64,000 nt of DNA from Bimastos eiseni (GCA_959347315.1 OY365807.1:59883442-59947441), one strand, 5' to 3'; positions 16,284-27,506 are shown, counted from the stretch's first letter. The notes: a model not told the origin generated them from the sequence alone. A program made the numbers and translations.

Positions 16284-18449
16284 TCATATCATCTGGCGCA
16301 GGTTGATTCCGTTGGGCTGGCAGGTCATCAGGATTCGACGCCAGCAGGATGCCATGAGTCTCAGTTTGTCGTCGATTCTGGTGGGATGGTTCCTGAAAGT
16401 AGAAAGCTCACCGGCAGTAACTTCTTCTATTGGCGTTATTGACAGATTATTTATTGAGTGATCGGGTAGGTTGAAATGGTTACCTATAGGTGTGTTTGTG
16501 TGATTTAGAATTTCAGATGTGTAATCAATAAGTGTTTCTGATATTTTTATGCGGGTGCTATTGACATATTGTTTGTTACACAGGTTGCATGTAATGACAA
16601 AAACTACATTTTTGCTATTACAATCCAGTGTTTTAGTTATTTTGTGTTGTCTGCGTGTATATGTGCTTGTGAATTCTTTGGTGACGTTTATGTGTTTGCA
16701 GGCGTTGCACGAGTTTGAGTTGCATTTTTTAGACCCCCCCTGTTTGTTAATATTATTGGTAGTGTTTTTAGTTTTCGGAGGTGCCAAGAGTTCGCCTAAA
16801 TTCCTATTCCTCGAAAATGCTGCTATGACCCGATGGTTGTTAGAGTTTTGTTGCTGTTGTAATAGTTTTTTCCATTCGTATACTAGTCTTATTGAGAGCG
16901 GATTGTAAGGTATTATGATTGGTAGTATTTGTTTGTTAGTAGGTGCGTTTCTTAGTTCATATTCAGCCCATATGTTTCGTTTACTTTGTCTAAGTAGTCT
17001 GTGATTATATCCTCGTTGTTTGAGACTGTGAAAGAGTATGTGGCAGGAGTTGTCGTAGTCGATTTTAAATGAAGATAACCTTTTAAACCTTAGTAGTTGT
17101 GATTTAAGAATGCCCGTAAATGTGTGTTTTGGGTGAAATGATGAATGGTGCAGCAGCTGGTGTGTGTCTGTTTCCTTAAAGTATACCTTAGTTTGTAATG
17201 TTGTCATGCCGTTTTCTGTATGTTTGAATATTGTCGTATCTAAGAAGTTGATTTCCGTGTTGTGGTGTGTAAGAGTGATTGTAATGTCTGGTATTATTGA
17301 GTTAAGGAAGTTTTCATATTGTTTTAGTTCTTCTATTGTACCGGGCCATATGAAAAAAATGTCATCGAGAAATCTAAAGAAGTCAATGGGTTTTATGTGA
17401 AAATCGGTGCAGGCTTGTCTGTCAAATTCTATTAAGTAAATGTTGGCCAGATTAGGAGCGAATGATTTACCCATAGCTGTCCCGAATATCTGTAAGAAGA
17501 AGTTGTGGCAGAAAGAGAAGTCATTGTTTTTCATTGCAATTTCAAGTAGTTCCAATAGCTCTTCGTCAGGTCGTTTATGATCAGGATACTTGGAGAAGAA
17601 GTCCTTGACATTATTGAGGGTGCGGTCAATATTCATGTTTGTGTACAGAGAAGTTATGTCACCTGTTACTAGTATGTGTTGGGCGTTAATTTTGCGGTTT
17701 CTAATTTTTCTAACGAAGTCATATGTATCTTTAATGTATGATGGGTGTTTGTTTGCAAGAGGTTTTAAGAATGAGTCTATGTAATCGCTAATCCTACGTG
17801 ATTCGGTGCCACAATCACCTACTATGGGGCGTCCTTCTGGCATGTCTGGGAGTGTCCATTTGTTTATGGGTTTATGTATTTTTGGAAGAAGGTAGAATTT
17901 TCTGTCGTTATCTGTACTTTTAGCGCTAAGATAGTCATATTGCCTAGTGTTAATGTAGTTTTTTTCAAGGAGGTTGTCTAGAATGTCATTAATTTTCTGT
18001 ATGGTTTGCTCTTTAAGAGGCACTTTTATCGGATTATAATACTTGGTATTTTTTAGTTGTCTATCTACTTCTGTAATGTAAGAGGTTTTGTTTATTACAC
18101 AAACCATGCCGCCCTTATCTGCAGGTTTTATCAGTATGTTTTCATTGTTACGTAGCTTAGTTATGCATTGTTTTTGTGTGTGAGTTATGTTTTCATGTTT
18201 ATTTTTAAAATAATATGAATTATTCCTTATTGGGTATTCGTGCAAAATAATTTCTGTAGTTTCCTGTATCTGGGTGATTAGTTGTTCAGCTGCTAATGAT
18301 AAATCTTCGTCTTCAGGTGCCCAGGTGCTCGGGTCCATAAATTGCTTGTCAATTTTATTATGTGTCTGGTTGTCATCGCCAAAGTAATCTCTTAGTTTAA
18401 TAAGTCTAATTAACCTGTGTTGTGCTTTTTCTACCTGTGTGATATGCAT
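16284..18449 (-). CDS. ORF2: PLE reverse transcriptase, degenerate GIY-YIG (unit 2)
   Basis: 721 codons, protein apparently identical to unit 1, with the RT catalytic aspartates and the same Asn630/Thr639/Tyr643 substitutions in the endonuclease domain. The -1-frame extension runs from 18695 down to 18450. Confidence 0.95.
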   Translation of the reverse strand: MHITQVEKAQHRLIRLIKLRDYFGDDNQTHNKIDKQFMDPSTWAPEDEDLSLAAEQLITQIQETTEIILHEYPIRNNSYYFKNKHENITHTQKQCITKLRNNENILIKPADKGGMVCVINKTSYITEVDRQLKNTKYYNPIKVPLKEQTIQKINDILDNLLEKNYINTRQYDYLSAKSTDNDRKFYLLPKIHKPINKWTLPDMPEGRPIVGDCGTESRRISDYIDSFLKPLANKHPSYIKDTYDFVRKIRNRKINAQHILVTGDITSLYTNMNIDRTLNNVKDFFSKYPDHKRPDEELLELLEIAMKNNDFSFCHNFFLQIFGTAMGKSFAPNLANIYLIEFDRQACTDFHIKPIDFFRFLDDIFFIWPGTIEELKQYENFLNSIIPDITITLTHHNTEINFLDTTIFKHTENGMTTLQTKVYFKETDTHQLLHHSSFHPKHTFTGILKSQLLRFKRLSSFKIDYDNSCHILFHSLKQRGYNHRLLRQSKRNIWAEYELRNAPTNKQILPIIIPYNPLSIRLVYEWKKLLQQQQNSNNHRVIAAFSRNRNLGELLAPPKTKNTTNNINKQGGSKKCNSNSCNACKHINVTKEFTSTYTRRQHKITKTLDCNSKNVVFVITCNLCNKQYVNSTRIKISETLIDYTSEILNHTNTPIGNHFNLPDHSINNLSITPIEEVTAGELSTFRNHPTRIDDKLRLMASCWRRILMTCQPNGINLRQMI

Positions 18450-18691
18450 TTTGTTGACTGTGGGTATGAATGAGAGTCCCAGGTCCAGTAAGTTAGTTTC
18501 AACTGTATTAAGTGTATATTTGGATAGGTTAAGTGTGTAGTTTGTACGTGCAAATGTTGGGTTAGGGTTAGGGTTAGGGTTAGTATTAGGGTTAGGGTTA
18601 GTATTAGGGTTAGTATAGTCAATAGGGTTTTGTTCTAGTGCCCTAGATTTTGGTGTATTCTTGAATGCGTCTTTGTGTTGAGTTGAGTGTA

Positions 18692-19636
18692 TTAGTTTTT
18701 TGTGTGTTGTGTTATGTTTTGTAGAATGCGGAGTTGTGTATCCCTAGTGTAGTGTACCTGATCAGGATGTGTGAAGATGTCATGACTAGCCAAAGGTTTA
18801 ACGAAGCTAAGAGGGTAAGACTTACGTAACTTAGTGTTAATGCGTGTAAGATTATCGGTCCAAGGCTGTGAGAAGGTTGGATTGATGGATACACCCACCA
18901 CGGTAAGAGGTTCCACAGACTTAGTAGAGCAGGCCTCCAAGAGTAAGTTCATTGCAGGAAGTGTACGAGTAGAAAAGTCGTCGCTCTTGTGGTTGATGCC
19001 CATGGCTACGACTAGTCGTTGGATTTGGCCCATAGGCAGTCCCTTAGCAAGATCAAGAGTATTATGAAAGTTAGCCCCAGAGAAAGATTCTACCTGAAAG
19101 CCAGAGGGGATATCAGTACTGACCAAGTGCTTGAAGTTAGAGTCAGCAATGATAAGGCATTGAGTGTTTGGTTTTATTTGAATCGACCAAGAAGATTTGT
19201 CATGCGGACTGTGTTTATGAATGTATCCAGTGGTTGTGTTGGTGGTGTTAGTTTCGGAGGTTAAGGCGGGAGGAGGAGGAGGAAGCGGAGGAGAAGAAGA
19301 GGTAGGAGAGGTAAGTGAGACAACAGATGTAGAAGGTGCAAAGGATACCCGGGTTTTGGGTGATATGGTTTGTTTCTTGTGTATTGCAGTGTCAGACAGG
19401 CGGAGACGGGTTTTCCTAACAGGAGAGGGCGAGTCTGGAAGGGCGTCCTCATCATCTTCTTCTTCTTCTTCCTGCCCTTCCATCTCAAGGACCGAGAAGG
19501 GGTTGTGTGTATGTGTGTGTGTGGGTGGTGTCCGCTTAAGGCATGGCTTTTTGGCTGGGTTAGGTGGCAAACTGAAACCCTCATGCTCAGGATCGGTAGG
19601 ATCAATGGGTATGATCCTACCATGCGTGGTCCCCAC
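18692..19636 (-). CDS. ORF1: SGNH-esterase-like (unit 2)
   Basis: Protein apparently identical to unit 1 ORF1. First in-frame ATG at 19483; slip heptamer A AAA AAC at 18695-18701, directly before the stop. Confidence 0.85.
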   Translation of the reverse strand: MGTTHGRIIPIDPTDPEHEGFSLPPNPAKKPCLKRTPPTHTHTHNPFSVLEMEGQEEEEEDDEDALPDSPSPVRKTRLRLSDTAIHKKQTISPKTRVSFAPSTSVVSLTSPTSSSPPLPPPPPALTSETNTTNTTTGYIHKHSPHDKSSWSIQIKPNTQCLIIADSNFKHLVSTDIPSGFQVESFSGANFHNTLDLAKGLPMGQIQRLVVAMGINHKSDDFSTRTLPAMNLLLEACSTKSVEPLTVVGVSINPTFSQPWTDNLTRINTKLRKSYPLSFVKPLASHDIFTHPDQVHYTRDTQLRILQNITQHTKN

Positions 19637-19710
19637 TACCTTAGCCTCACTTACGACCAGTCGTTTTAGATCTGGTTCAGTAACCTTACTACCTAGCCTA
19701 TTCTTGAGCT

Positions 19711-20110
19711 AGGGTTAGGGTTAGGGTTAGGGTTAGGGTTAGGGTTAGGGTTCAAGGTCCAATCTGGTCAGGGTTAGGGTTAGGGTTAGGGTTAGGGTTA
19801 GGGTTAGGGTTAGGGTTAGGGTATAGGGGTTAGGGTTAGGGTTAGGGTTAGGGTTAGGGTTAGGGTTAGGGTTAGGGTTAGGGTTAGGGTTAGGGTATAG
19901 GGGTTGGGGTTAGGGTTAGGGTTAGGGTTAGGGTTAGGGTTAGGGTTAGGGTTAGGGTTAGGGTATAGGGGTTGGGGTTAGGGTTAGGGTTAGGGTTAGG
20001 GTTAGGGTTAGGGTTAGGGTTAGGGTAGGGTTAGGGTTAGGGTTAGGGTTAGGGTTAGGGTTAGGGTTAGGGTTAGGGTTAGTGTTAGGGTTAGGGTTAG
20101 GGTTAGTTAG
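19711..20110 (+). repeat. Telomeric spacer 2 (400 bp, three TATAGGGG)
   Basis: The shortest spacer. It has the islet and all interruptions of spacer 1 in the same order (TATAGGGG near 19821, 19896 and 19963), differing by whole hexamers. Confidence 0.95.
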
Positions 20111-20169
20111 ATTGAAAAAAAATAATAACGATACGATATTATTTGTTGAGCACTGGCACAATTTGTTCT

Positions 20170-22335
20170 TCATATCATCTGGCGCAGGTTGATTCCGTTG
20201 GGCTGGCAGGTCATCAGGATTCGACGCCAGCAGGATGCCATGAGTCTCAGTTTGTCGTCGATTCTGGTGGGATGGTTCCTGAAAGTAGAAAGCTCACCGG
20301 CAGTAACTTCTTCTATTGGCGTTATTGACAGATTATTTATTGAGTGATCGGGTAGGTTGAAATGGTTACCTATAGGTGTGTTTGTGTGATTTAGAATTTC
20401 AGATGTGTAATCAATAAGTGTTTCTGATATTTTTATGCGGGTGCTATTGACATATTGTTTGTTACACAGGTTGCATGTAATGACAAAAACTACATTTTTG
20501 CTATTACAATCCAGTGTTTTAGTTATTTTGTGTTGTCTGCGTGTATATGTGCTTGTGAATTCTTTGGTGACGTTTATGTGTTTGCAGGCGTTGCACGAGT
20601 TTGAGTTGCATTTTTTAGACCCCCCCTGTTTGTTAATATTATTGGTAGTGTTTTTAGTTTTCGGAGGTGCCAAGAGTTCGCCTAAATTCCTATTCCTCGA
20701 AAATGCTGCTATGACCCGATGGTTGTTAGAGTTTTGTTGCTGTTGTAATAGTTTTTTCCATTCGTATACTAGTCTTATTGAGAGCGGATTGTAAGGTATT
20801 ATGATTGGTAGTATTTGTTTGTTAGTAGGTGCGTTTCTTAGTTCATATTCAGCCCATATGTTTCGTTTACTTTGTCTAAGTAGTCTGTGATTATATCCTC
20901 GTTGTTTGAGACTGTGAAAGAGTATGTGGCAGGAGTTGTCGTAGTCGATTTTAAATGAAGATAACCTTTTAAACCTTAGTAGTTGTGATTTAAGAATGCC
21001 CGTAAATGTGTGTTTTGGGTGAAATGATGAATGGTGCAGCAGCTGGTGTGTGTCTGTTTCCTTAAAGTATACCTTAGTTTGTAATGTTGTCATGCCGTTT
21101 TCTGTATGTTTGAATATTGTCGTATCTAAGAAGTTGATTTCCGTGTTGTGGTGTGTAAGAGTGATTGTAATGTCTGGTATTATTGAGTTAAGGAAGTTTT
21201 CATATTGTTTTAGTTCTTCTATTGTACCGGGCCATATGAAAAAAATGTCATCGAGAAATCTAAAGAAGTCAATGGGTTTTATGTGAAAATCGGTGCAGGC
21301 TTGTCTGTCAAATTCTATTAAGTAAATGTTGGCCAGATTAGGAGCGAATGATTTACCCATAGCTGTCCCGAATATCTGTAAGAAGAAGTTGTGGCAGAAA
21401 GAGAAGTCATTGTTTTTCATTGCAATTTCAAGTAGTTCCAATAGCTCTTCGTCAGGTCGTTTATGATCAGGATACTTGGAGAAGAAGTCCTTGACATTAT
21501 TGAGGGTGCGGTCAATATTCATGTTTGTGTACAGAGAAGTTATGTCACCTGTTACTAGTATGTGTTGGGCGTTAATTTTGCGGTTTCTAATTTTTCTAAC
21601 GAAGTCATATGTATCTTTAATGTATGATGGGTGTTTGTTTGCAAGAGGTTTTAAGAATGAGTCTATGTAATCGCTAATCCTACGTGATTCGGTGCCACAA
21701 TCACCTACTATGGGGCGTCCTTCTGGCATGTCTGGGAGTGTCCATTTGTTTATGGGTTTATGTATTTTTGGAAGAAGGTAGAATTTTCTGTCGTTATCTG
21801 TACTTTTAGCGCTAAGATAGTCATATTGCCTAGTGTTAATGTAGTTTTTTTCAAGGAGGTTGTCTAGAATGTCATTAATTTTCTGTATGGTTTGCTCTTT
21901 AAGAGGCACTTTTATCGGATTATAATACTTGGTATTTTTTAGTTGTCTATCTACTTCTGTAATGTAAGAGGTTTTGTTTATTACACAAACCATGCCGCCC
22001 TTATCTGCAGGTTTTATCAGTATGTTTTCATTGTTACGTAGCTTAGTTATGCATTGTTTTTGTGTGTGAGTTATGTTTTCATGTTTATTTTTAAAATAAT
22101 ATGAATTATTCCTTATTGGGTATTCGTGCAAAATAATTTCTGTAGTTTCCTGTATCTGGGTGATTAGTTGTTCAGCTGCTAATGATAAATCTTCGTCTTC
22201 AGGTGCCCAGGTGCTCGGGTCCATAAATTGCTTGTCAATTTTATTATGTGTCTGGTTGTCATCGCCAAAGTAATCTCTTAGTTTAATAAGTCTAATTAAC
22301 CTGTGTTGTGCTTTTTCTACCTGTGTGATATGCAT
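20170..22335 (-). CDS. ORF2: PLE reverse transcriptase, degenerate GIY-YIG (unit 3)
   Basis: Intact 721-codon copy with no stop or frameshift relative to unit 1. Extension in the -1 frame from 22581 to 22336. Confidence 0.95.
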   Translation of the reverse strand: MHITQVEKAQHRLIRLIKLRDYFGDDNQTHNKIDKQFMDPSTWAPEDEDLSLAAEQLITQIQETTEIILHEYPIRNNSYYFKNKHENITHTQKQCITKLRNNENILIKPADKGGMVCVINKTSYITEVDRQLKNTKYYNPIKVPLKEQTIQKINDILDNLLEKNYINTRQYDYLSAKSTDNDRKFYLLPKIHKPINKWTLPDMPEGRPIVGDCGTESRRISDYIDSFLKPLANKHPSYIKDTYDFVRKIRNRKINAQHILVTGDITSLYTNMNIDRTLNNVKDFFSKYPDHKRPDEELLELLEIAMKNNDFSFCHNFFLQIFGTAMGKSFAPNLANIYLIEFDRQACTDFHIKPIDFFRFLDDIFFIWPGTIEELKQYENFLNSIIPDITITLTHHNTEINFLDTTIFKHTENGMTTLQTKVYFKETDTHQLLHHSSFHPKHTFTGILKSQLLRFKRLSSFKIDYDNSCHILFHSLKQRGYNHRLLRQSKRNIWAEYELRNAPTNKQILPIIIPYNPLSIRLVYEWKKLLQQQQNSNNHRVIAAFSRNRNLGELLAPPKTKNTTNNINKQGGSKKCNSNSCNACKHINVTKEFTSTYTRRQHKITKTLDCNSKNVVFVITCNLCNKQYVNSTRIKISETLIDYTSEILNHTNTPIGNHFNLPDHSINNLSITPIEEVTAGELSTFRNHPTRIDDKLRLMASCWRRILMTCQPNGINLRQMI

Positions 22336-22577
22336 TTTGTTGACTGTGGGTATGAATGAGAGTCCCAGGTCCAGTAAGTTAGTTTCAACTGTATTAAGTG
22401 TATATTTGGATAGGTTAAGTGTGTAGTTTGTACGTGCAAATGTTGGGTTAGGGTTAGGGTTAGGGTTAGTATTAGGGTTAGGGTTAGTATTAGGGTTAGT
22501 ATAGTCAATAGGGTTTTGTTCTAGTGCCCTAGATTTTGGTGTATTCTTGAATGCGTCTTTGTGTTGAGTTGAGTGTA

Positions 22578-23522
22578 TTAGTTTTTTGTGTGTTGTGTTA
22601 TGTTTTGTAGAATGCGGAGTTGTGTATCCCTAGTGTAGTGTACCTGATCAGGATGTGTGAAGATGTCATGACTAGCCAAAGGTTTAACGAAGCTAAGAGG
22701 GTAAGACTTACGTAACTTAGTGTTAATGCGTGTAAGATTATCGGTCCAAGGCTGTGAGAAGGTTGGATTGATGGATACACCCACCACGGTAAGAGGTTCC
22801 ACAGACTTAGTAGAGCAGGCCTCCAAGAGTAAGTTCATTGCAGGAAGTGTACGAGTAGAAAAGTCGTCGCTCTTGTGGTTGATGCCCATGGCTACGACTA
22901 GTCGTTGGATTTGGCCCATAGGCAGTCCCTTAGCAAGATCAAGAGTATTATGAAAGTTAGCCCCAGAGAAAGATTCTACCTGAAAGCCAGAGGGGATATC
23001 AGTACTGACCAAGTGCTTGAAGTTAGAGTCAGCAATGATAAGGCATTGAGTGTTTGGTTTTATTTGAATCGACCAAGAAGATTTGTCATGCGGACTGTGT
23101 TTATGAATGTATCCAGTGGTTGTGTTGGTGGTGTTAGTTTCGGAGGTTAAGGCGGGAGGAGGAGGAGGAAGCGGAGGAGAAGAAGAGGTAGGAGAGGTAA
23201 GTGAGACAACAGATGTAGAAGGTGCAAAGGATACCCGGGTTTTGGGTGATATGGTTTGTTTCTTGTGTATTGCAGTGTCAGACAGGCGGAGACGGGTTTT
23301 CCTAACAGGAGAGGGCGAGTCTGGAAGGGCGTCCTCATCATCTTCTTCTTCTTCTTCCTGCCCTTCCATCTCAAGGACCGAGAAGGGGTTGTGTGTATGT
23401 GTGTGTGTGGGTGGTGTCCGCTTAAGGCATGGCTTTTTGGCTGGGTTAGGTGGCAAACTGAAACCCTCATGCTCAGGATCGGTAGGATCAATGGGTATGA
23501 TCCTACCATGCGTGGTCCCCAC
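22578..23522 (-). CDS. ORF1: SGNH-esterase-like (unit 3)
   Basis: Intact copy of ORF1. Slip heptamer at 22581-22587; first in-frame ATG at 23369. Confidence 0.85.
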   Translation of the reverse strand: MGTTHGRIIPIDPTDPEHEGFSLPPNPAKKPCLKRTPPTHTHTHNPFSVLEMEGQEEEEEDDEDALPDSPSPVRKTRLRLSDTAIHKKQTISPKTRVSFAPSTSVVSLTSPTSSSPPLPPPPPALTSETNTTNTTTGYIHKHSPHDKSSWSIQIKPNTQCLIIADSNFKHLVSTDIPSGFQVESFSGANFHNTLDLAKGLPMGQIQRLVVAMGINHKSDDFSTRTLPAMNLLLEACSTKSVEPLTVVGVSINPTFSQPWTDNLTRINTKLRKSYPLSFVKPLASHDIFTHPDQVHYTRDTQLRILQNITQHTKN

Positions 23523-23596
23523 TACCTTAGCCTCACTTACGACCAGTCGTTTTAGATCTGGTTCAGTAACCTTACTACCTAGCCTATTCTTGAGCT

Positions 23597-24020
23597 AGGG
23601 TTAGGGTTAGGGTTAGGGTTAGGGTTAGGGTTAGGGTTCAAGGTCCAATCTGGTCAGGGTTAGGGTTAGGGTTAGGGTTAGGGTTAGGGTTAGGGTTAGG
23701 GTTAGGGTATAGGGGTTAGGGTTAGGGTTAGGGTTAGGGTTAGGGTTAGGGTTAGGGTTAGGGTTAGGGTTAGGGTTAGGGTTAGGGTTAGGGTTAGGGT
23801 TAGGGTATAGGGGTTGGGGTTAGGGTTAGGGTTAGGGTTAGGGTTAGGGTTAGGGTTAGGGTTAGGGTTAGGGTTAGGGTATAGGGGTTGGGGTTAGGGT
23901 TAGGGTTAGGGTTAGGGTTAGGGTTAGGGTTAGGGTTAGGGTAGGGTTAGGGTTAGGGTTAGGGTTAGGGTTAGGGTTAGGGTTAGGGTTAGTGTTAGGG
24001 TTAGGGTTAGGGTTAGTTAG
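23597..24020 (+). repeat. Telomeric spacer 3 (424 bp, three TATAGGGG)
   Basis: TATAGGGG near 23707, 23805 and 23879. It has the same length and interruption layout as spacer 4, suggesting these two units are the most recent duplicates of each other. Confidence 0.95.
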
Positions 24021-24079
24021 ATTGAAAAAAAATAATAACGATACGATATTATTTGTTGAGCACTGGCACAATTTGTTCT

Positions 24080-26245
24080 TCATATCATCTGGCGCAGGTT
24101 GATTCCGTTGGGCTGGCAGGTCATCAGGATTCGACGCCAGCAGGATGCCATGAGTCTCAGTTTGTCGTCGATTCTGGTGGGATGGTTCCTGAAAGTAGAA
24201 AGCTCACCGGCAGTAACTTCTTCTATTGGCGTTATTGACAGATTATTTATTGAGTGATCGGGTAGGTTGAAATGGTTACCTATAGGTGTGTTTGTGTGAT
24301 TTAGAATTTCAGATGTGTAATCAATAAGTGTTTCTGATATTTTTATGCGGGTGCTATTGACATATTGTTTGTTACACAGGTTGCATGTAATGACAAAAAC
24401 TACATTTTTGCTATTACAATCCAGTGTTTTAGTTATTTTGTGTTGTCTGCGTGTATATGTGCTTGTGAATTCTTTGGTGACGTTTATGTGTTTGCAGGCG
24501 TTGCACGAGTTTGAGTTGCATTTTTTAGACCCCCCCTGTTTGTTAATATTATTGGTAGTGTTTTTAGTTTTCGGAGGTGCCAAGAGTTCGCCTAAATTCC
24601 TATTCCTCGAAAATGCTGCTATGACCCGATGGTTGTTAGAGTTTTGTTGCTGTTGTAATAGTTTTTTCCATTCGTATACTAGTCTTATTGAGAGCGGATT
24701 GTAAGGTATTATGATTGGTAGTATTTGTTTGTTAGTAGGTGCGTTTCTTAGTTCATATTCAGCCCATATGTTTCGTTTACTTTGTCTAAGTAGTCTGTGA
24801 TTATATCCTCGTTGTTTGAGACTGTGAAAGAGTATGTGGCAGGAGTTGTCGTAGTCGATTTTAAATGAAGATAACCTTTTAAACCTTAGTAGTTGTGATT
24901 TAAGAATGCCCGTAAATGTGTGTTTTGGGTGAAATGATGAATGGTGCAGCAGCTGGTGTGTGTCTGTTTCCTTAAAGTATACCTTAGTTTGTAATGTTGT
25001 CATGCCGTTTTCTGTATGTTTGAATATTGTCGTATCTAAGAAGTTGATTTCCGTGTTGTGGTGTGTAAGAGTGATTGTAATGTCTGGTATTATTGAGTTA
25101 AGGAAGTTTTCATATTGTTTTAGTTCTTCTATTGTACCGGGCCATATGAAAAAAATGTCATCGAGAAATCTAAAGAAGTCAATGGGTTTTATGTGAAAAT
25201 CGGTGCAGGCTTGTCTGTCAAATTCTATTAAGTAAATGTTGGCCAGATTAGGAGCGAATGATTTACCCATAGCTGTCCCGAATATCTGTAAGAAGAAGTT
25301 GTGGCAGAAAGAGAAGTCATTGTTTTTCATTGCAATTTCAAGTAGTTCCAATAGCTCTTCGTCAGGTCGTTTATGATCAGGATACTTGGAGAAGAAGTCC
25401 TTGACATTATTGAGGGTGCGGTCAATATTCATGTTTGTGTACAGAGAAGTTATGTCACCTGTTACTAGTATGTGTTGGGCGTTAATTTTGCGGTTTCTAA
25501 TTTTTCTAACGAAGTCATATGTATCTTTAATGTATGATGGGTGTTTGTTTGCAAGAGGTTTTAAGAATGAGTCTATGTAATCGCTAATCCTACGTGATTC
25601 GGTGCCACAATCACCTACTATGGGGCGTCCTTCTGGCATGTCTGGGAGTGTCCATTTGTTTATGGGTTTATGTATTTTTGGAAGAAGGTAGAATTTTCTG
25701 TCGTTATCTGTACTTTTAGCGCTAAGATAGTCATATTGCCTAGTGTTAATGTAGTTTTTTTCAAGGAGGTTGTCTAGAATGTCATTAATTTTCTGTATGG
25801 TTTGCTCTTTAAGAGGCACTTTTATCGGATTATAATACTTGGTATTTTTTAGTTGTCTATCTACTTCTGTAATGTAAGAGGTTTTGTTTATTACACAAAC
25901 CATGCCGCCCTTATCTGCAGGTTTTATCAGTATGTTTTCATTGTTACGTAGCTTAGTTATGCATTGTTTTTGTGTGTGAGTTATGTTTTCATGTTTATTT
26001 TTAAAATAATATGAATTATTCCTTATTGGGTATTCGTGCAAAATAATTTCTGTAGTTTCCTGTATCTGGGTGATTAGTTGTTCAGCTGCTAATGATAAAT
26101 CTTCGTCTTCAGGTGCCCAGGTGCTCGGGTCCATAAATTGCTTGTCAATTTTATTATGTGTCTGGTTGTCATCGCCAAAGTAATCTCTTAGTTTAATAAG
26201 TCTAATTAACCTGTGTTGTGCTTTTTCTACCTGTGTGATATGCAT
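24080..26245 (-). CDS. ORF2: PLE reverse transcriptase, degenerate GIY-YIG (unit 4)
   Basis: Intact 721-codon copy. Extension in the -1 frame from 26491 to 26246. Confidence 0.95.
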   Translation of the reverse strand: MHITQVEKAQHRLIRLIKLRDYFGDDNQTHNKIDKQFMDPSTWAPEDEDLSLAAEQLITQIQETTEIILHEYPIRNNSYYFKNKHENITHTQKQCITKLRNNENILIKPADKGGMVCVINKTSYITEVDRQLKNTKYYNPIKVPLKEQTIQKINDILDNLLEKNYINTRQYDYLSAKSTDNDRKFYLLPKIHKPINKWTLPDMPEGRPIVGDCGTESRRISDYIDSFLKPLANKHPSYIKDTYDFVRKIRNRKINAQHILVTGDITSLYTNMNIDRTLNNVKDFFSKYPDHKRPDEELLELLEIAMKNNDFSFCHNFFLQIFGTAMGKSFAPNLANIYLIEFDRQACTDFHIKPIDFFRFLDDIFFIWPGTIEELKQYENFLNSIIPDITITLTHHNTEINFLDTTIFKHTENGMTTLQTKVYFKETDTHQLLHHSSFHPKHTFTGILKSQLLRFKRLSSFKIDYDNSCHILFHSLKQRGYNHRLLRQSKRNIWAEYELRNAPTNKQILPIIIPYNPLSIRLVYEWKKLLQQQQNSNNHRVIAAFSRNRNLGELLAPPKTKNTTNNINKQGGSKKCNSNSCNACKHINVTKEFTSTYTRRQHKITKTLDCNSKNVVFVITCNLCNKQYVNSTRIKISETLIDYTSEILNHTNTPIGNHFNLPDHSINNLSITPIEEVTAGELSTFRNHPTRIDDKLRLMASCWRRILMTCQPNGINLRQMI

Positions 26246-26487
26246 TTTGTTGACTGTGGGTATGAATGAGAGTCCCAGGTCCAGTAAGTTAGTTTCAACT
26301 GTATTAAGTGTATATTTGGATAGGTTAAGTGTGTAGTTTGTACGTGCAAATGTTGGGTTAGGGTTAGGGTTAGGGTTAGTATTAGGGTTAGGGTTAGTAT
26401 TAGGGTTAGTATAGTCAATAGGGTTTTGTTCTAGTGCCCTAGATTTTGGTGTATTCTTGAATGCGTCTTTGTGTTGAGTTGAGTGTA

Positions 26488-27432
26488 TTAGTTTTTTGTG
26501 TGTTGTGTTATGTTTTGTAGAATGCGGAGTTGTGTATCCCTAGTGTAGTGTACCTGATCAGGATGTGTGAAGATGTCATGACTAGCCAAAGGTTTAACGA
26601 AGCTAAGAGGGTAAGACTTACGTAACTTAGTGTTAATGCGTGTAAGATTATCGGTCCAAGGCTGTGAGAAGGTTGGATTGATGGATACACCCACCACGGT
26701 AAGAGGTTCCACAGACTTAGTAGAGCAGGCCTCCAAGAGTAAGTTCATTGCAGGAAGTGTACGAGTAGAAAAGTCGTCGCTCTTGTGGTTGATGCCCATG
26801 GCTACGACTAGTCGTTGGATTTGGCCCATAGGCAGTCCCTTAGCAAGATCAAGAGTATTATGAAAGTTAGCCCCAGAGAAAGATTCTACCTGAAAGCCAG
26901 AGGGGATATCAGTACTGACCAAGTGCTTGAAGTTAGAGTCAGCAATGATAAGGCATTGAGTGTTTGGTTTTATTTGAATCGACCAAGAAGATTTGTCATG
27001 CGGACTGTGTTTATGAATGTATCCAGTGGTTGTGTTGGTGGTGTTAGTTTCGGAGGTTAAGGCGGGAGGAGGAGGAGGAAGCGGAGGAGAAGAAGAGGTA
27101 GGAGAGGTAAGTGAGACAACAGATGTAGAAGGTGCAAAGGATACCCGGGTTTTGGGTGATATGGTTTGTTTCTTGTGTATTGCAGTGTCAGACAGGCGGA
27201 GACGGGTTTTCCTAACAGGAGAGGGCGAGTCTGGAAGGGCGTCCTCATCATCTTCTTCTTCTTCTTCCTGCCCTTCCATCTCAAGGACCGAGAAGGGGTT
27301 GTGTGTATGTGTGTGTGTGGGTGGTGTCCGCTTAAGGCATGGCTTTTTGGCTGGGTTAGGTGGCAAACTGAAACCCTCATGCTCAGGATCGGTAGGATCA
27401 ATGGGTATGATCCTACCATGCGTGGTCCCCAC
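26488..27432 (-). CDS. ORF1: SGNH-esterase-like (unit 4)
   Basis: Intact copy. Slip heptamer at 26491-26497; first in-frame ATG at 27279. Confidence 0.85.
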   Translation of the reverse strand: MGTTHGRIIPIDPTDPEHEGFSLPPNPAKKPCLKRTPPTHTHTHNPFSVLEMEGQEEEEEDDEDALPDSPSPVRKTRLRLSDTAIHKKQTISPKTRVSFAPSTSVVSLTSPTSSSPPLPPPPPALTSETNTTNTTTGYIHKHSPHDKSSWSIQIKPNTQCLIIADSNFKHLVSTDIPSGFQVESFSGANFHNTLDLAKGLPMGQIQRLVVAMGINHKSDDFSTRTLPAMNLLLEACSTKSVEPLTVVGVSINPTFSQPWTDNLTRINTKLRKSYPLSFVKPLASHDIFTHPDQVHYTRDTQLRILQNITQHTKN

Positions 27433-27506
27433 TACCTTAGCCTCACTTACGACCAGTCGTTTTAGATCTGGTTCAGTAACCTTACTACCTAGCCTATTCT
27501 TGAGCT

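Larger units (their letters stand above)
16225..19710 (-). mobile_element. Telomeric PLE unit 2 (core)
   Basis: 3486-bp core with the same order and orientation as unit 1 and no truncation. It lies 3898 bp after unit 1. The 3' junction has three TTAGGG between TTAGTG and TTAGTTAG, against two in unit 1. Confidence 0.93.
20111..23596 (-). mobile_element. Telomeric PLE unit 3 (core)
   Basis: Full-length core, 3886 bp after unit 2 (the shortest period). Confidence 0.93.
24021..27506 (-). mobile_element. Telomeric PLE unit 4 (core)
   Basis: Full-length core, 3910 bp after unit 3. Confidence 0.93.
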